A DNA stretch of 64,000 nt from Streptomyces wuyuanensis (GCF_900103455.1 NZ_FNHI01000020.1:62001-126000), one strand, 5' to 3'. Counted from the first letter of the stretch, positions 32,580 through 41,914 are shown. Notes: generated by a model from the sequence alone, not told the origin. Translations and numbers: made by a program.

Positions 32580-33428
32580 ATGACCGATCATGGAGTTGCG
32601 GACCGCGGCGTCCACCTCGTCACCGGCGGGGGCACGGGCATCGGAGCCGCCACCGCGCGCAGACTGCGGGCGGCCGGCCACGATGTCGTCGTCTCCGGGC
32701 GGCGCCCCGGCCCACTGGAGGACATCGCGCGGGAGACCGGGGCGCTGGCGCACGCCGCCGACACGGCCGACCGCGACGCGGTGGAGGGCCTGGTGGAGGC
32801 GGCGGTCAGCGCCTACGGCCGCCTGGACGGGCTGGTGCTCAACGCGGGCATCGCCCGCAGCGGTGGCGTCGGCGACCTGTCGGACGAGGACTGGGAAGCG
32901 GTCATGCGCACGAACGTGACCGGGCCGTTCCTGCTGCTCCGCGCGGCCCTCCCCCATCTGCTCCGTTCGCGGGGGTCTGTCGTGGCCGTCGCCTCGGTGT
33001 CCGCACTGCGCAACGGCCAGGCGAACGCGGCCTACGCGACGTCCAAGGCCGCACTGCTGCAGCTGTGCCGTTCCGTCGCCGTCGACTACGGGCCGCAGGG
33101 GGTGCGGGCCAACACCGTCTGCCCGAGCTGGGTGCGGACCGACATGGCCGACCGTCGCATGGCACGGTTCGCCGAGGAGGCCGGACTGCCGGGCGCGGGC
33201 TCCGCGGACGGCACCGAGGAGGCGTACGAGGAGGCCACCCGGCTCGTCCCCGCAGGCCGCCCCGGCGATCCGGCCGAGGTCGCCGAGGCGGTCGCCTGGC
33301 TTCTGTCACCCGCCGCTTCGTTCGTCAACGGCGCCACGCTGACCGTTGACGGAGGGGTGACGGCCGTCGATCCCGGCGTCGTCGCGTTCCGTTACCGCAT
33401 CCAGCCCCGGTCCGGTCTGGACGGCTGA
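32580..33428 (+). CDS. Short-chain dehydrogenase/reductase
   Basis: A 282-residue SDR with TGGGTGIG (~15-22), NAGIARSG, VVAVASVSAL, catalytic YATSK and the C-terminal FVNGATLTVDGG. It starts 28 nt after the MarR stop, so co-transcription is likely. The substrate is unknown. The C-terminal extension after the DGG motif (~25 residues) is longer than usual. Its last 123 bp overlap the 3' end of the convergent DUF2993 gene. Confidence 0.88.
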   Translation: MTDHGVADRGVHLVTGGGTGIGAATARRLRAAGHDVVVSGRRPGPLEDIARETGALAHAADTADRDAVEGLVEAAVSAYGRLDGLVLNAGIARSGGVGDLSDEDWEAVMRTNVTGPFLLLRAALPHLLRSRGSVVAVASVSALRNGQANAAYATSKAALLQLCRSVAVDYGPQGVRANTVCPSWVRTDMADRRMARFAEEAGLPGAGSADGTEEAYEEATRLVPAGRPGDPAEVAEAVAWLLSPAASFVNGATLTVDGGVTAVDPGVVAFRYRIQPRSGLDG

Positions 33429-34763
33429 GGGACGGCCGGCGGCGACCGACGGGGCCGCGGCCTCGCGGTCGCCCTCGCCGGGGCGGGCGGCCGAGGGCCG
33501 GCCCGTGTGGGGCTCGCCGACGGCAGGGCGGCCGGCGGCAGGGCGATCGGGGGAGGGCTTGCCGAAGGTCAGGCCGGTCCCCGTCAGATCGGCGCGGATG
33601 CCGTCGCGCTCCACGACGATGTCCTCGAGGCGGATGTCGCCCGCCGTGGTCTTCGGCAGTTCGAAGGAGAGCGACAGCCGGTCGGAGAGCTGCGGCGGCC
33701 GCAGTTTCAGCAGGGCACCGATCAGAGCGGGATCGATGCCGACCTTCTCCAGGAGCCACGGGTTGTCGACGACGACATCGACGAGATTGACCTTCATCAG
33801 CCGCTGGAGGAAGCGCGGCGTCCCGGTCAGCCTGCTCAGTTCCTTCTCGCTGCGCAGCGCGCGTTCGATCTGCGACTCGGGCAGCCCGAGCCGCTTCACC
33901 ACGGCCGGCAGGGCCAGCAGGGCCTTGATCCGGGCGGCCTCACGGCTGATGCGCGTCGCCGCCTCGCGGTGCAGGCGCAGGCCCGAGCTCTCGGGGTCCT
34001 CGCCCGGCCGGTAGGTGAACAGGCCGGGGACGTCGAGCCGCATGCCCTGGACGGTGGTCGACACGGCCCGCTGCCCGTCCCGTTCGATGCGCGCCTCCGC
34101 CCGCACGGTGATCTCCCGGCCGGCCATGGGCAGCGAGCCGGCTATGTGCACACCGCCGGGCCCCGCGCTGGTGAACTTCACCCGGGAGGCGCCCAGTTCG
34201 CGGTTCAGGTCGTCGAAGGAGAGGAGTACGTCGCCCTCAATGCGGTCGACGACGGCGCCCTGCAGGGAGCTGGGCAGATCGCCGACGATCCGGATGTCGC
34301 GGGCGCTGGCGTGCACTTCGGCCAGCGAGACCTTGTCGGCGGCCACGTCGGGAAGGGTGACGTCGGCGCGGTCGATCCGCCCTTTGAGCACCTGCGTCAG
34401 GAAGGGGAAGCCGGCGATGTCGACGTCCGGGCGGGCGCCGAGGCGGAGCGAATCGCGGATCTTCTCCTCGGCCTTGTCCTCGGCGTAGGCCAGCGCGAGC
34501 CGGTCTCCGGCGCCGAGGAGGGTGACGCTCACGACGATGCCGACGGTGAGCTTGAGCGCGAGCGGCAGGGCTCCGAACCGGCTTCTGCCCCGGTGGTTGG
34601 GCGGCGTCCATTCGTCGGGTTCCTCGTCCGACGGTACGCCGAGCGCGGGCGTACGGGGCGCGGAAACGCCGTGGTCGTCGAACTCCGGTTCCGGGTCGGC
34701 CAGTTGAGCGAGCTCCTCGTACGGATTGCGGGTATGCGCGGTCATGCGTGTGGGGGGTCGCAT
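33306..34763 (-). CDS. LmeA/DUF2993-type membrane-anchored lipid-binding protein
   Basis: A 485-residue protein. A cytoplasmic N-terminal ~70 residues (PYEELAQLADPEPE, acidic) lead into one membrane helix (~74-92), then an outside DUF2993 domain (~95-400; GRIDRADVTLPDVAADKVSLAEVHA, LPMAGREITV). Mycobacterial LmeA, of this family, binds phospholipid and is needed for lipomannan growth. The last ~85 residues are low-complexity and read into the convergent SDR, suggesting a lost stop codon. An ATG at 34745 is an alternative start. The family is clear; a role in Streptomyces envelope biology is inferred. Confidence 0.85.
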   Translation of the reverse strand: MRPPTRMTAHTRNPYEELAQLADPEPEFDDHGVSAPRTPALGVPSDEEPDEWTPPNHRGRSRFGALPLALKLTVGIVVSVTLLGAGDRLALAYAEDKAEEKIRDSLRLGARPDVDIAGFPFLTQVLKGRIDRADVTLPDVAADKVSLAEVHASARDIRIVGDLPSSLQGAVVDRIEGDVLLSFDDLNRELGASRVKFTSAGPGGVHIAGSLPMAGREITVRAEARIERDGQRAVSTTVQGMRLDVPGLFTYRPGEDPESSGLRLHREAATRISREAARIKALLALPAVVKRLGLPESQIERALRSEKELSRLTGTPRFLQRLMKVNLVDVVVDNPWLLEKVGIDPALIGALLKLRPPQLSDRLSLSFELPKTTAGDIRLEDIVVERDGIRADLTGTGLTFGKPSPDRPAAGRPAVGEPHTGRPSAARPGEGDREAAAPSVAAGRPSAVQTGPGLDAVTERDDAGIDGRHPSVNGQRGAVDERSGG

Positions 34764-35006
34764 CGACTCATCCCATCACGATCACCACCCTCGAACGCAA
34801 GTCCGGCCGCCGTGGACCGCGCCACATCGACGGCGACCGGCGACCCGCGATGCACCCCGGCGGCAACCCGCCGGAACGACCGGCGCGAAACGCGCACGAC
34901 GGCGGAAGTGGCGTGTGGACCTGGGCCGTTGGCCGGCTTACGACGCAGGAAGCGGTCCCGGGGAACCGGGACGACAGATCTCGCCCCCTCTCGGCAGAAT
35001 GCGGAC

Positions 35007-35464
35007 ATGTCGACCGACTTCGATGGAATGATCGAATGCAGAACCTGGGCGCGGAACTGGGCGGATGACGACGAGGGCCTTCGGAGGCACGCCTCGATCG
35101 GGCTCTGGCGCCTCAACCTCGGCAACGCCCAGGACGCCCTGGCCTGCCCGTCCGGCGTCCGCAACCGCTTCGGCTTCCGGCCCCTGGCCGAGGGCCGCGG
35201 TCTGCCCGCGTACGCCTCGGACGGAGCGAGGAAGAGCTTCGGCGAATCCGGCGGCCGGAGTACGCGTTCGGAACCACCTCCACCTGGATCAGCCGGCCCG
35301 AGTCGACCGCGGCCGACTGGGACGGGACGGACGGCTCCGGCACCCTCACGCGGCGGACGGTCGCGGGGCCGGGGACCCACTGGGCGCCGGTCTGGGACGT
35401 GATGCGGACGCCGGCCGGGCTCCACGGCGCGGAGCACGTGCGCCTGGCCGTCCGGTTCCACTGA
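35007..35464 (+). pseudogene. Frameshifted gene of unknown family
   Basis: From the ATG at 35007 a frame reads MSTDFDGMIECRTWARNW, GLWRLNLGNAQDALACPSGV and NRFGFRPLAEGRGLPAYA, then loses sense near 35258. A one-base shift restores a plausible continuation (EYAFGTTSTWISRPE, GTHWAPVWDVMRT, HVRLAVRFH) that ends with TGA at 35462-35464. The two halves together look like one ~150-residue protein rich in Trp, of a type seen as hypothetical in streptomycetes. I do not recognise a function. A single sequencing error could explain the break. Confidence 0.6.
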
Positions 35465-35563
35465 GACCGCGGGGTCGCTTCCGGTCCGGCGACGCGACTG
35501 CCCCGAGCCGCCCGGGCGTCAGCCCGCGAGGCCGGCGAGCCGCTCCGCCCGAGGTGCCGGCGG

Positions 35564-35989
35564 TCAGTCCCCGGCGATCCGCCGCTCGCCGGCCGCGATG
35601 GCAAGGTCGTTGATGCTGGCGTAGCGCTTGCGCATCAGGCCGTGCTCGTCGAACTCCCAGTTCTCGTTCCCGTAGGCGCGGAACCACTGGCCGTCCGCGT
35701 CGTGGTACTCGTACTCGAAACGCACGGCGATGCGGTTGCCCTGGTATGCCCAGAGCTCCTTGCGCAGCCGGTATCCCAGCTCCTTGCGCCACTTGTCGGC
35801 GAGGAAGTCGACGATCTCCTTCCGACCGTTGAGGAACACGTCACGGTTTCGCCACTCGGAGTCTTCCGTGTACGCGAGGGAGACCTTCTCCGGATCCCGT
35901 GAGTTCCAGGCGTCCTCGGCGAGCTGGACCTTCCGGCGGGCGGTCTCCTCGGTGAAGGGAGGCAGGGGCGGGCGCGGCGAGTCGGACAT
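35564..35989 (-). CDS. SnoaL/NTF2-like protein (DUF1348)
   Basis: A 141-residue protein of the nuclear-transport-factor-2 fold. The signatures WNSRDPEKVSLAYTEDSEWRN, FLADKWRKELGYRLRKELW, RFEYEYHDADGQWFRAYGNE and a terminal MRKRYASIND match the DUF1348 family of small cytosolic proteins with no proven activity. It diverges from the TetR regulator; both promoters lie among two identical-type palindromes (36023-36072), so it is the probable target of that regulator. Confidence 0.88.
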   Translation of the reverse strand: MSDSPRPPLPPFTEETARRKVQLAEDAWNSRDPEKVSLAYTEDSEWRNRDVFLNGRKEIVDFLADKWRKELGYRLRKELWAYQGNRIAVRFEYEYHDADGQWFRAYGNENWEFDEHGLMRKRYASINDLAIAAGERRIAGD

Positions 35990-36022
35990 GGCTACGGTCT
36001 CCTTCCGGGCGGCGAACGGAGC

Positions 36023-36072
36023 GAGAACGCTCGTTCTCACTCGGCCGGTACGCTACGAGAACGATGGTTCTC
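36023..36072. promoter_or_regulatory. Two TetR-type operators with the same arms
   Basis: GAGAACGCTCGTTCTC (36023-36038) and GAGAACGATGGTTCTC (36057-36072) are 16-bp palindromes sharing GAGAAC/GTTCTC arms, with centres 34 bp apart, about three helix turns. They lie between the SnoaL-like gene and the TetR gene. The second runs through a possible ATG at 36064, supporting the downstream start at 36091. Confidence 0.8.
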
Positions 36073-36090
36073 ACGCAAGGGAGTGGCGGG

Positions 36091-36693
36091 ATGACGGAGA
36101 CCGAGGCGACCCGGGAGCGGATCCTCGACGCCGCGGAGGAGCTGTTCTACGGGCAGGGCATCCAGACCGTGGGCATGGACGCCGTGCGGTCCGCTTCCGG
36201 TGTGACCCTGCGGCGCCTCTACCAGGTCTTCCCGTCGAAAGGCGCACTGGTGGAGGCGTATCTGCTGCGGCGTGACGAACGCTGGCGGAAGAGTCTCGCC
36301 TCCTGTGTCGAGAAGTCGGACGCCCCACCGGCCGAGCGCGTTCTCGTGGTCTTCGACTGGCTGCGCGACTGGTTCACGGAACCGGACTTCCGCGGCTGTG
36401 CCTTCGTCAACGCGTTCGGGGAACTCGGCGCGACGGCTCCGGAGGTGGCGGAGGCGGCACGACGGCACAAGGAGGCGTTCCGCCGGTACCTCGCCGGGCT
36501 CGTCGACGACGCGGGTGCGCCCGGCGGGCTCGCGACTCCCCTGGCGCTGCTCGCCGAGGGGGCCATCACGACGGCGGCCCTCACCGGCTCCCCACTGCCC
36601 GCGCACGCGGCCCGCGAGGCCGCGAGGCTGCTGCTGGCCGCCGCGATCGACGAGGACGGCCGGGCGGTCGCCCAGGCCGGGCCGCCACGGTGA
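36091..36693 (+). CDS. TetR-family transcriptional regulator
   Basis: AAGGGAG lies 7 nt before the ATG at 36091, and the upstream ATG at 36064 falls inside an operator. The 200-residue protein has a TetR helix-turn-helix (~10-55; RILDAAEELFYGQGIQTVGMDAV, SGVTLRRLYQVFPSKGALVEAYL). A helical effector domain contains two Cys residues (SCVEKSD, RGCAFVNAF). The FRGCAFVNA block is characteristic of a subgroup found next to SnoaL-like or oxidoreductase genes. It should bind the two palindromes just upstream and repress both itself and the divergent gene. Confidence 0.9.
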   Translation: MTETEATRERILDAAEELFYGQGIQTVGMDAVRSASGVTLRRLYQVFPSKGALVEAYLLRRDERWRKSLASCVEKSDAPPAERVLVVFDWLRDWFTEPDFRGCAFVNAFGELGATAPEVAEAARRHKEAFRRYLAGLVDDAGAPGGLATPLALLAEGAITTAALTGSPLPAHAAREAARLLLAAAIDEDGRAVAQAGPPR

Positions 36694-37177
36694 TCGCGGG
36701 CGCGTGAGCCGGGGGGCTCGCAGTGCGGGAAGTCGGCCCAGGGCGGTCGGGTCCGACCGGACACCGCATCGAGAGTCGCAGCCACCGCGGGCCGCGGTCC
36801 GGCAGCTCACTCGTGCCGCCGGATCCCGCCCCCTCGGCGCACGCGTTCACCGGGGCGGGCCCGACGCCGAAACCACGAGGCCAGAAGTGTGCGGCAGCGG
36901 CTCCGGCACGGGCCGGCGCCCATCGCGCCGGCGAGCGCGCTGCGGCGACGGGGGCGCGTTCGAGGAACGCTCGAAGATGGTTTATCGTTCATCTAGACGT
37001 GGGTCGCAGACCGCACCACCGGTGCCGGTGCGCCCACCCCGTGAACGGCCCCGGCCGGCCTCCCCCGACCGGCCGGGGCCATCTCTCCTCCCCGCCGCGT
37101 CGCACTTCCCCGATTCGTACCGCTCCCCGCTACTCCCGTCGGCCCGTCGTTGCCGGCCGGCGGCCCCTCCCCGGGCC
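36694..37177. other. Intergenic region, 484 bp
   Basis: Between the TetR gene and the convergent DNA ligase I see no credible gene. Frames here are GC-rich shadows without recognisable blocks. The only structure is the hairpin at 37047-37080; a short AT-richer patch lies around 36975-37000. Confidence 0.5.
37047..37080. terminator. Bidirectional hairpin beside the DNA ligase gene
   Basis: GGCCCCGGCCGG and CCGGCCGGGGCC form a perfect 12-bp stem with a 10-nt loop, 97 nt beyond the stop codon of the ligase and 354 nt past the TetR stop. It could stop transcription from both sides. Confidence 0.6.
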
Positions 37178-38734
37178 TCATTCCCCCGGCGGAGCCACCA
37201 CGGGCGTGGCGGCCAGGACGTCGTCGATCGTGTCGGCCTCCGCCGCCGGCTTGTCGGGACGGTGCCGCAGGACACGTGCGAACCGCAACGCGACACCGGC
37301 GGGATAGCGCGTGGAGCGCTGCAGACCGTCGTAGGCGATCTCGACGACGAGTTCGGGACGCACCCGCACCTGGAAGCCGTTGTCGTCGACCGCCAGCTCC
37401 CGCAGCCGTTCCGTCTGCCAGCGGAGCATCTCGTCCGTGAGGCCCTTGAAGGTCTTGCCGAGCATGACGAACCCCCCGTCGGCGGCCCGCGCTCCCAGAT
37501 GGAGGTTGGACAGCAGTCCCGTACGGCGGCCGTGCCCCCACTCCGCGGCCAGTACCACCAGGTCGAGGGTGTGGACGGGCTTCACCTTGAGCCAGGAGCG
37601 GCCGCGGCGCCCGGCGACGTAGGGCGCGTCCAGACCCTTGACCATCACACCCTCGTGGCCGCGGTCGAGCGTGGCGGCGAGGAAGTCCTCCGCTGCTTCG
37701 CGCTGGGCGGTGGAGGCGGGGTCCTCGACGACGAACCTCCGGACCCGCATGGGCTCGGGAACCAGCGCGGCCAGCTCGGAGTGCCGCTCGCGGCCCGGCA
37801 GTTCGAGCACGTCCCTGCCCTCGATCGCGAGGATGTCGAAGAAGACGGGTGACAGCGGGACCGCGGCGGTGGCGGCCGCCACGTCCGTCCTGGAACCCAC
37901 CCGGGAGGCGATGTCCTGGAAGGGGAGGGGCCGGCCCGCCGGATCGAGCGCGATCACCTCGCCGTCGAGGATGAAGCGGTCCCCCGGCAGCCCCCGCACC
38001 GTCTCGACCACGTCGGGAAGCCGGGCGGTGATGTCGTCGAGGGACCGCGTGTGGATACGGACGTCCTCGGCCGAGCGATGGACCTGGATGCGGACGCCGT
38101 CCAGCTTCTCCTCCACGGAGCAGGCGCCCACGGCCCGGACCGCGTCCGCCACCGACGCCGAGGTGTGGGCCAGCATCGGCTGTACGGGCCGGCCCACCTG
38201 CAGCCGGAAGGACGAGAGCGCCGCCGGCCCTTCCGCCAGAACCGCCTCGGCCACGCGGGGAAGGGAACCGTCGAGCATCACCGCCCGCCGGACCTCCCCG
38301 GCCGGAGCACCCGCCGCCTTGGCCACGCCCTCGAGCGCCACGGCGTCGAGCGCGCCCTGGCGCACTTCGCCGGTCAGCAGCCGCACCAGGAACTCCTGCT
38401 CGGCCCCGGTCGCGGCGGCCATGAGCGCGCCGACGAGCCTTCTGCGCTCCGCCTGGGCGCCCGGGCCCGCGACCCGGGCGAGCGCCGTGAACGCCGCGTC
38501 CGTCTCCTCCACGGTCAGTACGGGTGCCCCGGCGGGCTCGGGCCGTTGGCCGAGGAGGCTCCAGCCGACGCCGAGCCGTCCCTGAGGAAGCCGTCCGGCC
38601 AGATACGAGATGACGAGCGCGGCCTCCTGCGGCCGGGCGTCACGGAACAAGGAGGCCAGGGCTTCGACCTTCCGGGTGCGGGACGGCTCGGCAGCGATCT
38701 GCCGGGACACGTCGGCGAGGCGGGCCAGCAGCAT
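37178..38734 (-). CDS. ATP-dependent DNA ligase
   Basis: A 518-residue ligase with all expected parts. There is an N-terminal DNA-binding domain (~1-180), and a nucleotidyltransferase domain with the AMP-accepting lysine Lys210 in EEKLDGVRIQ. Motifs III and IIIa are in FILDGEVIA and PVFFDILAIEG, motif IV in EGVMVKGL and motif V in WLKVKPVHTLDLVV. The OB domain follows (FKGLTDEMLRWQTERL). It joins nicked DNA in repair, apart from the essential NAD-dependent LigA. Streptomycetes and mycobacteria call this type LigB. The N-terminus is placed at the ATG at 38734; upstream frame is non-coding. Confidence 0.93.
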   Translation of the reverse strand: MLLARLADVSRQIAAEPSRTRKVEALASLFRDARPQEAALVISYLAGRLPQGRLGVGWSLLGQRPEPAGAPVLTVEETDAAFTALARVAGPGAQAERRRLVGALMAAATGAEQEFLVRLLTGEVRQGALDAVALEGVAKAAGAPAGEVRRAVMLDGSLPRVAEAVLAEGPAALSSFRLQVGRPVQPMLAHTSASVADAVRAVGACSVEEKLDGVRIQVHRSAEDVRIHTRSLDDITARLPDVVETVRGLPGDRFILDGEVIALDPAGRPLPFQDIASRVGSRTDVAAATAAVPLSPVFFDILAIEGRDVLELPGRERHSELAALVPEPMRVRRFVVEDPASTAQREAAEDFLAATLDRGHEGVMVKGLDAPYVAGRRGRSWLKVKPVHTLDLVVLAAEWGHGRRTGLLSNLHLGARAADGGFVMLGKTFKGLTDEMLRWQTERLRELAVDDNGFQVRVRPELVVEIAYDGLQRSTRYPAGVALRFARVLRHRPDKPAAEADTIDDVLAATPVVAPPGE

Positions 38735-39141
38735 GCGGCCATCGTGCCCGCAGAAGCCCCGCTCTGCACGCCGGTGCGCTCGGGCGGGTCCGGAGAAGAG
38801 CGGCCGGCTCGGTGCTTCGGGCGGGCCGGTGTCGGCGGGGCCGCTATACGGGGCGGGCAGCGCGGGCAGCGGGCCGGGTCGGCAGGCCCGGCACCTCGGG
38901 CGGGCAGGCCGGTGCGTCGGGCGGGCAGTCCGGCGATGCGGCGACAGGGAGCCGACGCACCGGGGCTTGGGGGGGTGGGGGTACGGGACTTCCGCCGCCG
39001 TACCGGACGCGCCCTCACCGCCACGGCATCCGCCGGAGTTTCCGGAAGATCTCCTCTTGGCCGTCTGAACACCTCCCATCCTTTGCTCAACTCCCCTAAT
39101 CTGCCGAGGATTTGCTCCACTCCCGACACAGGCAGGGGACC
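38735..39141. other. Intergenic region, 407 bp
   Basis: Between the divergent DNA ligase and phospholipase-like genes. The part 38860-38945 is a low-complexity run of GGGCGGGC/CCGG units without a clear period. The last ~90 bp are AT-richer and should hold the promoter of the downstream gene. I see no protein-coding sequence. Confidence 0.45.
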
Positions 39142-40230
39142 ATGAGGAAGCTCTCGCGTACGGCAGCGGCGTCAGTCGCCGCGGCCGCACTGGGTGTCGC
39201 GCTCGTACCGGCACAGGCGCCCGCAGCGGCGGCAACAGGCTCCGAGTCGGCGGCACCGGCGTACTCGTCGACGACCTCGGTCGGCGTCCACAACGCGTAC
39301 GAGAAGTCGAAGTACCCCTACTTCGCGGACGCCCTGGACTCAGGTGCGGGAATGCTCGAAATCGACGTGTGGACGAATGTGTTCGGCAAGTCCTTCCGGG
39401 TGGCCCACGACAATCCGGTGGGCAACGACAACAACTGTGTGAACGCCTCGACCGCTGCCGAGCTGCGCAGCAAGTCCCGCAACCGGGATCTCGGCGGCTG
39501 CCTCTCCGACATCCGTGCCTGGCACGACGCGAACCCCGGACACCGGCCCATCCTCCTCAAGGTGGAGATGAAAGACGGCTTCCAGAACAAGTACGGCCGG
39601 GGCCCCGCCGCGCTGGACGCACTTCTCACCGCGCGGCTCGGCGACGCGCTGTACCGGCCCGCCGAACTGGCGGCGGGTCACCCCGACCTCGACGCCGCCG
39701 TCCGGGCGCGCGGCTGGCCCTCCCGCTCCGAACTGGCGGGGAAGTTCATCGTCGAACTCATCCCCGGCACGGTCGAGCAGGAGAACCCGTTCGACACACT
39801 GTGGACGGACCGTGAGTACGCCACCCATCTGCGGAGTCTCGCCTCTGCCGGCAGGCTGCCGGACGCTTCGGCCTTTCCCGCCGTACTCGGTGCGCAGAGC
39901 GGCGATCCGCGCGGCCGCTACGCGGACGCCTCCCTCCGCCCGTGGTTCGTCGTCTTCGACGGGGACGCGTCCCTCTATGCGGGCGGCTCGATCGACACCG
40001 CCTGGTACGACCGGAACCACTACCTCGTCCTCATGACGAGCGCCCACGGCGTGCCGCCCGCGATCGACAGCACGCGCCCGACGGAGGCGCAGGCGCGCGA
40101 CCGCCTGGCTCTGCTCGCCGGGCGGCACGCGAGCGTGGTCTCGTCGGACTGGTACACGCTGCCCTCGGTCCTGTCGACCGTGGTCGCCCGTGGCACCGCC
40201 GACGGCACGGCAGCCCGCGCCCGGCGGTAG
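39142..40230 (+). CDS. Secreted PI-PLC-like phosphodiesterase (PLC-C1 family)
   Basis: The ATG at 39142 follows GGCAGGGGACC. A signal peptide (~1-31, cleavage after AAAA or PAAA) leads to a calcium-dependent PI-PLC-type domain. Catalytic histidines are His50 (SVGVHNAY) and His89 (RVAHDNP), and calcium ligands are probably Glu73 and Asp75 (MLEIDVW). The protein is 362 residues, normal for the bacterial PI-PLC-C1 group. It may cleave phosphoinositides or related glycerophosphodiesters outside the cell. Substrate is not proven for most members. It is monocistronic. Confidence 0.87.
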   Translation: MRKLSRTAAASVAAAALGVALVPAQAPAAAATGSESAAPAYSSTTSVGVHNAYEKSKYPYFADALDSGAGMLEIDVWTNVFGKSFRVAHDNPVGNDNNCVNASTAAELRSKSRNRDLGGCLSDIRAWHDANPGHRPILLKVEMKDGFQNKYGRGPAALDALLTARLGDALYRPAELAAGHPDLDAAVRARGWPSRSELAGKFIVELIPGTVEQENPFDTLWTDREYATHLRSLASAGRLPDASAFPAVLGAQSGDPRGRYADASLRPWFVVFDGDASLYAGGSIDTAWYDRNHYLVLMTSAHGVPPAIDSTRPTEAQARDRLALLAGRHASVVSSDWYTLPSVLSTVVARGTADGTAARARR

Positions 40231-40281
40231 ACCCGAACGCCGGGGGTTCCGAACGCGTCGCAGCGGTTCGTGGCGCCCGCG

Positions 40282-41673
40282 TCAGCCGGTGCGCGACGGG
40301 GAGGCCCTGCACGCCGGCGCCACCGGGCCGGCTGCCCTTGACCCGGGCCCGGACGGCGCTCGGTGCCGGGCCTCCCCGTCCCCACGGCAGGCGGCCGGGA
40401 GGCTCGCGTCGGGCCGGGGCCCGATCCGCCACCCAGGACGGGCTTCGTTTGCCGGAGCAGTCACCCGTCCGGTCCTCGCTCCCGCCTCCGCTCCGGCGCC
40501 GAGCCGGATCCGTATCCCGGACTCGGTCCCGGAGGGAGACGGTCGTGAAGCACCGGCCTCGGGCCCGATTCGGGGCTCGGGCACGGAACCTCCGTGGGGC
40601 AGCGTGCCGGCGTCCGGCAGGGAGCGGGGCCTGGGCAGCGCACCGCCGGCCGTCCCTGGGCCGGGCTCACCGGAAGCCGCTCCGGGGCCCGGGCCGACAT
40701 CGGCGGCCCGGGGGACCGCACGGCCGGGGGCGGAGCGGCGGGCGCCCGGGAGCTTCCGCCGGTCGGGATCCGGGAGCCTTCGCCGGTCGGTGGCCGGACG
40801 GGGTGGCGGACCCGAGGCACGGGCCTCGTCCAGCGACAGCGCCAGACTGATCCGATGCCAGCGGACCTCGTCGGCATCCTCCGCCAGCAGGAGGCGGTCC
40901 GAGATCGCGCGCACGATCGGTGACGCCGTGCGGCCGTAGGGCGGTTCCGGGCGCAGCCGCTCCAGGCATGCCCGCTCATGGGGGTCGCCCACGATCTCCG
41001 CCAGTAGGACGGTATCGAGGAGCGACGCGATGGCGGCGGCGCGGCACCAGGGGTCGTCCGCCAGCCGGAGCAGGACGCCGAGGCGGCGCCCGCGCCAGTT
41101 GCGGGCTCGCCAGTCGTCCCCCTCGTCGACTCTGGCGCGAAGTCCCGGCGGGAGCTTTCCCGCCAGCAGATCGGGATTCCTCTCGGCGAACTCCCGCAGT
41201 TCGGAGGCCAGATAGAGCCACACCACCGCCCGGTAGCGGTTCAGACGGAACCGGATGGGAGTGAGGTGCCCGGTACGGGCGAGTTTGGTGAAGCGGGCGG
41301 AGGTGGTCGACATGAGCCCGGCCGCCTCCGCCGTGCCGACCGTGTGGACGCGATCACGCAGGAGCCGGGGGAAGCCGTCGGCCCTCCGAAGCCTCGCGAT
41401 CTCCGCCTCGGTCACGCTCCTCCGCCCGGACGTCCTGCCCGCCGGGGTCGTGCGGACGTGACCGAGCTGCACCGCGAGCTCGAACTCCCCCCGCTTCAGC
41501 TCCAGCGCCGCCGCCGCTCGGCGCCAGGGCACGGTGCTCGCGGAACCGGGCTCCGGGCCGGCGCAGGCAACGTCACCCGCGCCGATGCGGGCGCCGTGGT
41601 CCGGGCCGGGCGCCGTGGCGCGGTCGGCCGTCCGCCGGCCCCTGAGCATGCCCGTGGTCGTGTCGTCGCTCAT
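40282..41673 (-). CDS. DUF6397-type protein with long disordered tail
   Basis: A 463-residue protein. GGGGGAG stands 8 nt before the ATG. Residues ~45-290 form the conserved part: an excisionase/helix-turn-helix-like start (ELKRGEFELAVQLGHVRTTP, TEAEIARLRRADGFP, VGTAEAAGLMSTTSARFTKLARTGHL), then RFRLNRYRAVVWLYLASELREF and DDWRARNWRGRRLG. This matches a family found in streptomycetes as DUF6397. The last ~170 residues are Pro/Gly/Arg-rich and low in order. It may bind DNA, judging by the first part; function is unknown. Confidence 0.82.
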   Translation of the reverse strand: MSDDTTTGMLRGRRTADRATAPGPDHGARIGAGDVACAGPEPGSASTVPWRRAAAALELKRGEFELAVQLGHVRTTPAGRTSGRRSVTEAEIARLRRADGFPRLLRDRVHTVGTAEAAGLMSTTSARFTKLARTGHLTPIRFRLNRYRAVVWLYLASELREFAERNPDLLAGKLPPGLRARVDEGDDWRARNWRGRRLGVLLRLADDPWCRAAAIASLLDTVLLAEIVGDPHERACLERLRPEPPYGRTASPIVRAISDRLLLAEDADEVRWHRISLALSLDEARASGPPPRPATDRRRLPDPDRRKLPGARRSAPGRAVPRAADVGPGPGAASGEPGPGTAGGALPRPRSLPDAGTLPHGGSVPEPRIGPEAGASRPSPSGTESGIRIRLGAGAEAGARTGRVTAPANEARPGWRIGPRPDASLPAACRGDGEARHRAPSGPGSRAAGPVAPACRASPSRTG

Positions 41674-41914
41674 CGCGGTCTCCCCCGTACAGATCGAATA
41701 CTCTCTGTGACGACCGTAACCCCGAGCGACGACTTCCCGCTCTGCCCTGTGGACAACTCCCGACCGAGGGCCGACGACATGCGGTCATGGTCCCGCAAGG
41801 CCGTCCCGCAGTGCGCCCCGGAACAAGCAGGCCCGGAGCACGCGGCCCCTGAACCCGCGAGCCCGGCGAGCGCCCGGGCCGTGTCCCGGGGGCAGGGACG
41901 AGCGGCGGACGGTC

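Noticed and set aside
38860..38945. Run of GGGCGGGC and CCGG units, possible tandem repeat
   Set aside because: No constant period or conserved unit could be found; treated as GC-rich low-complexity intergenic DNA.
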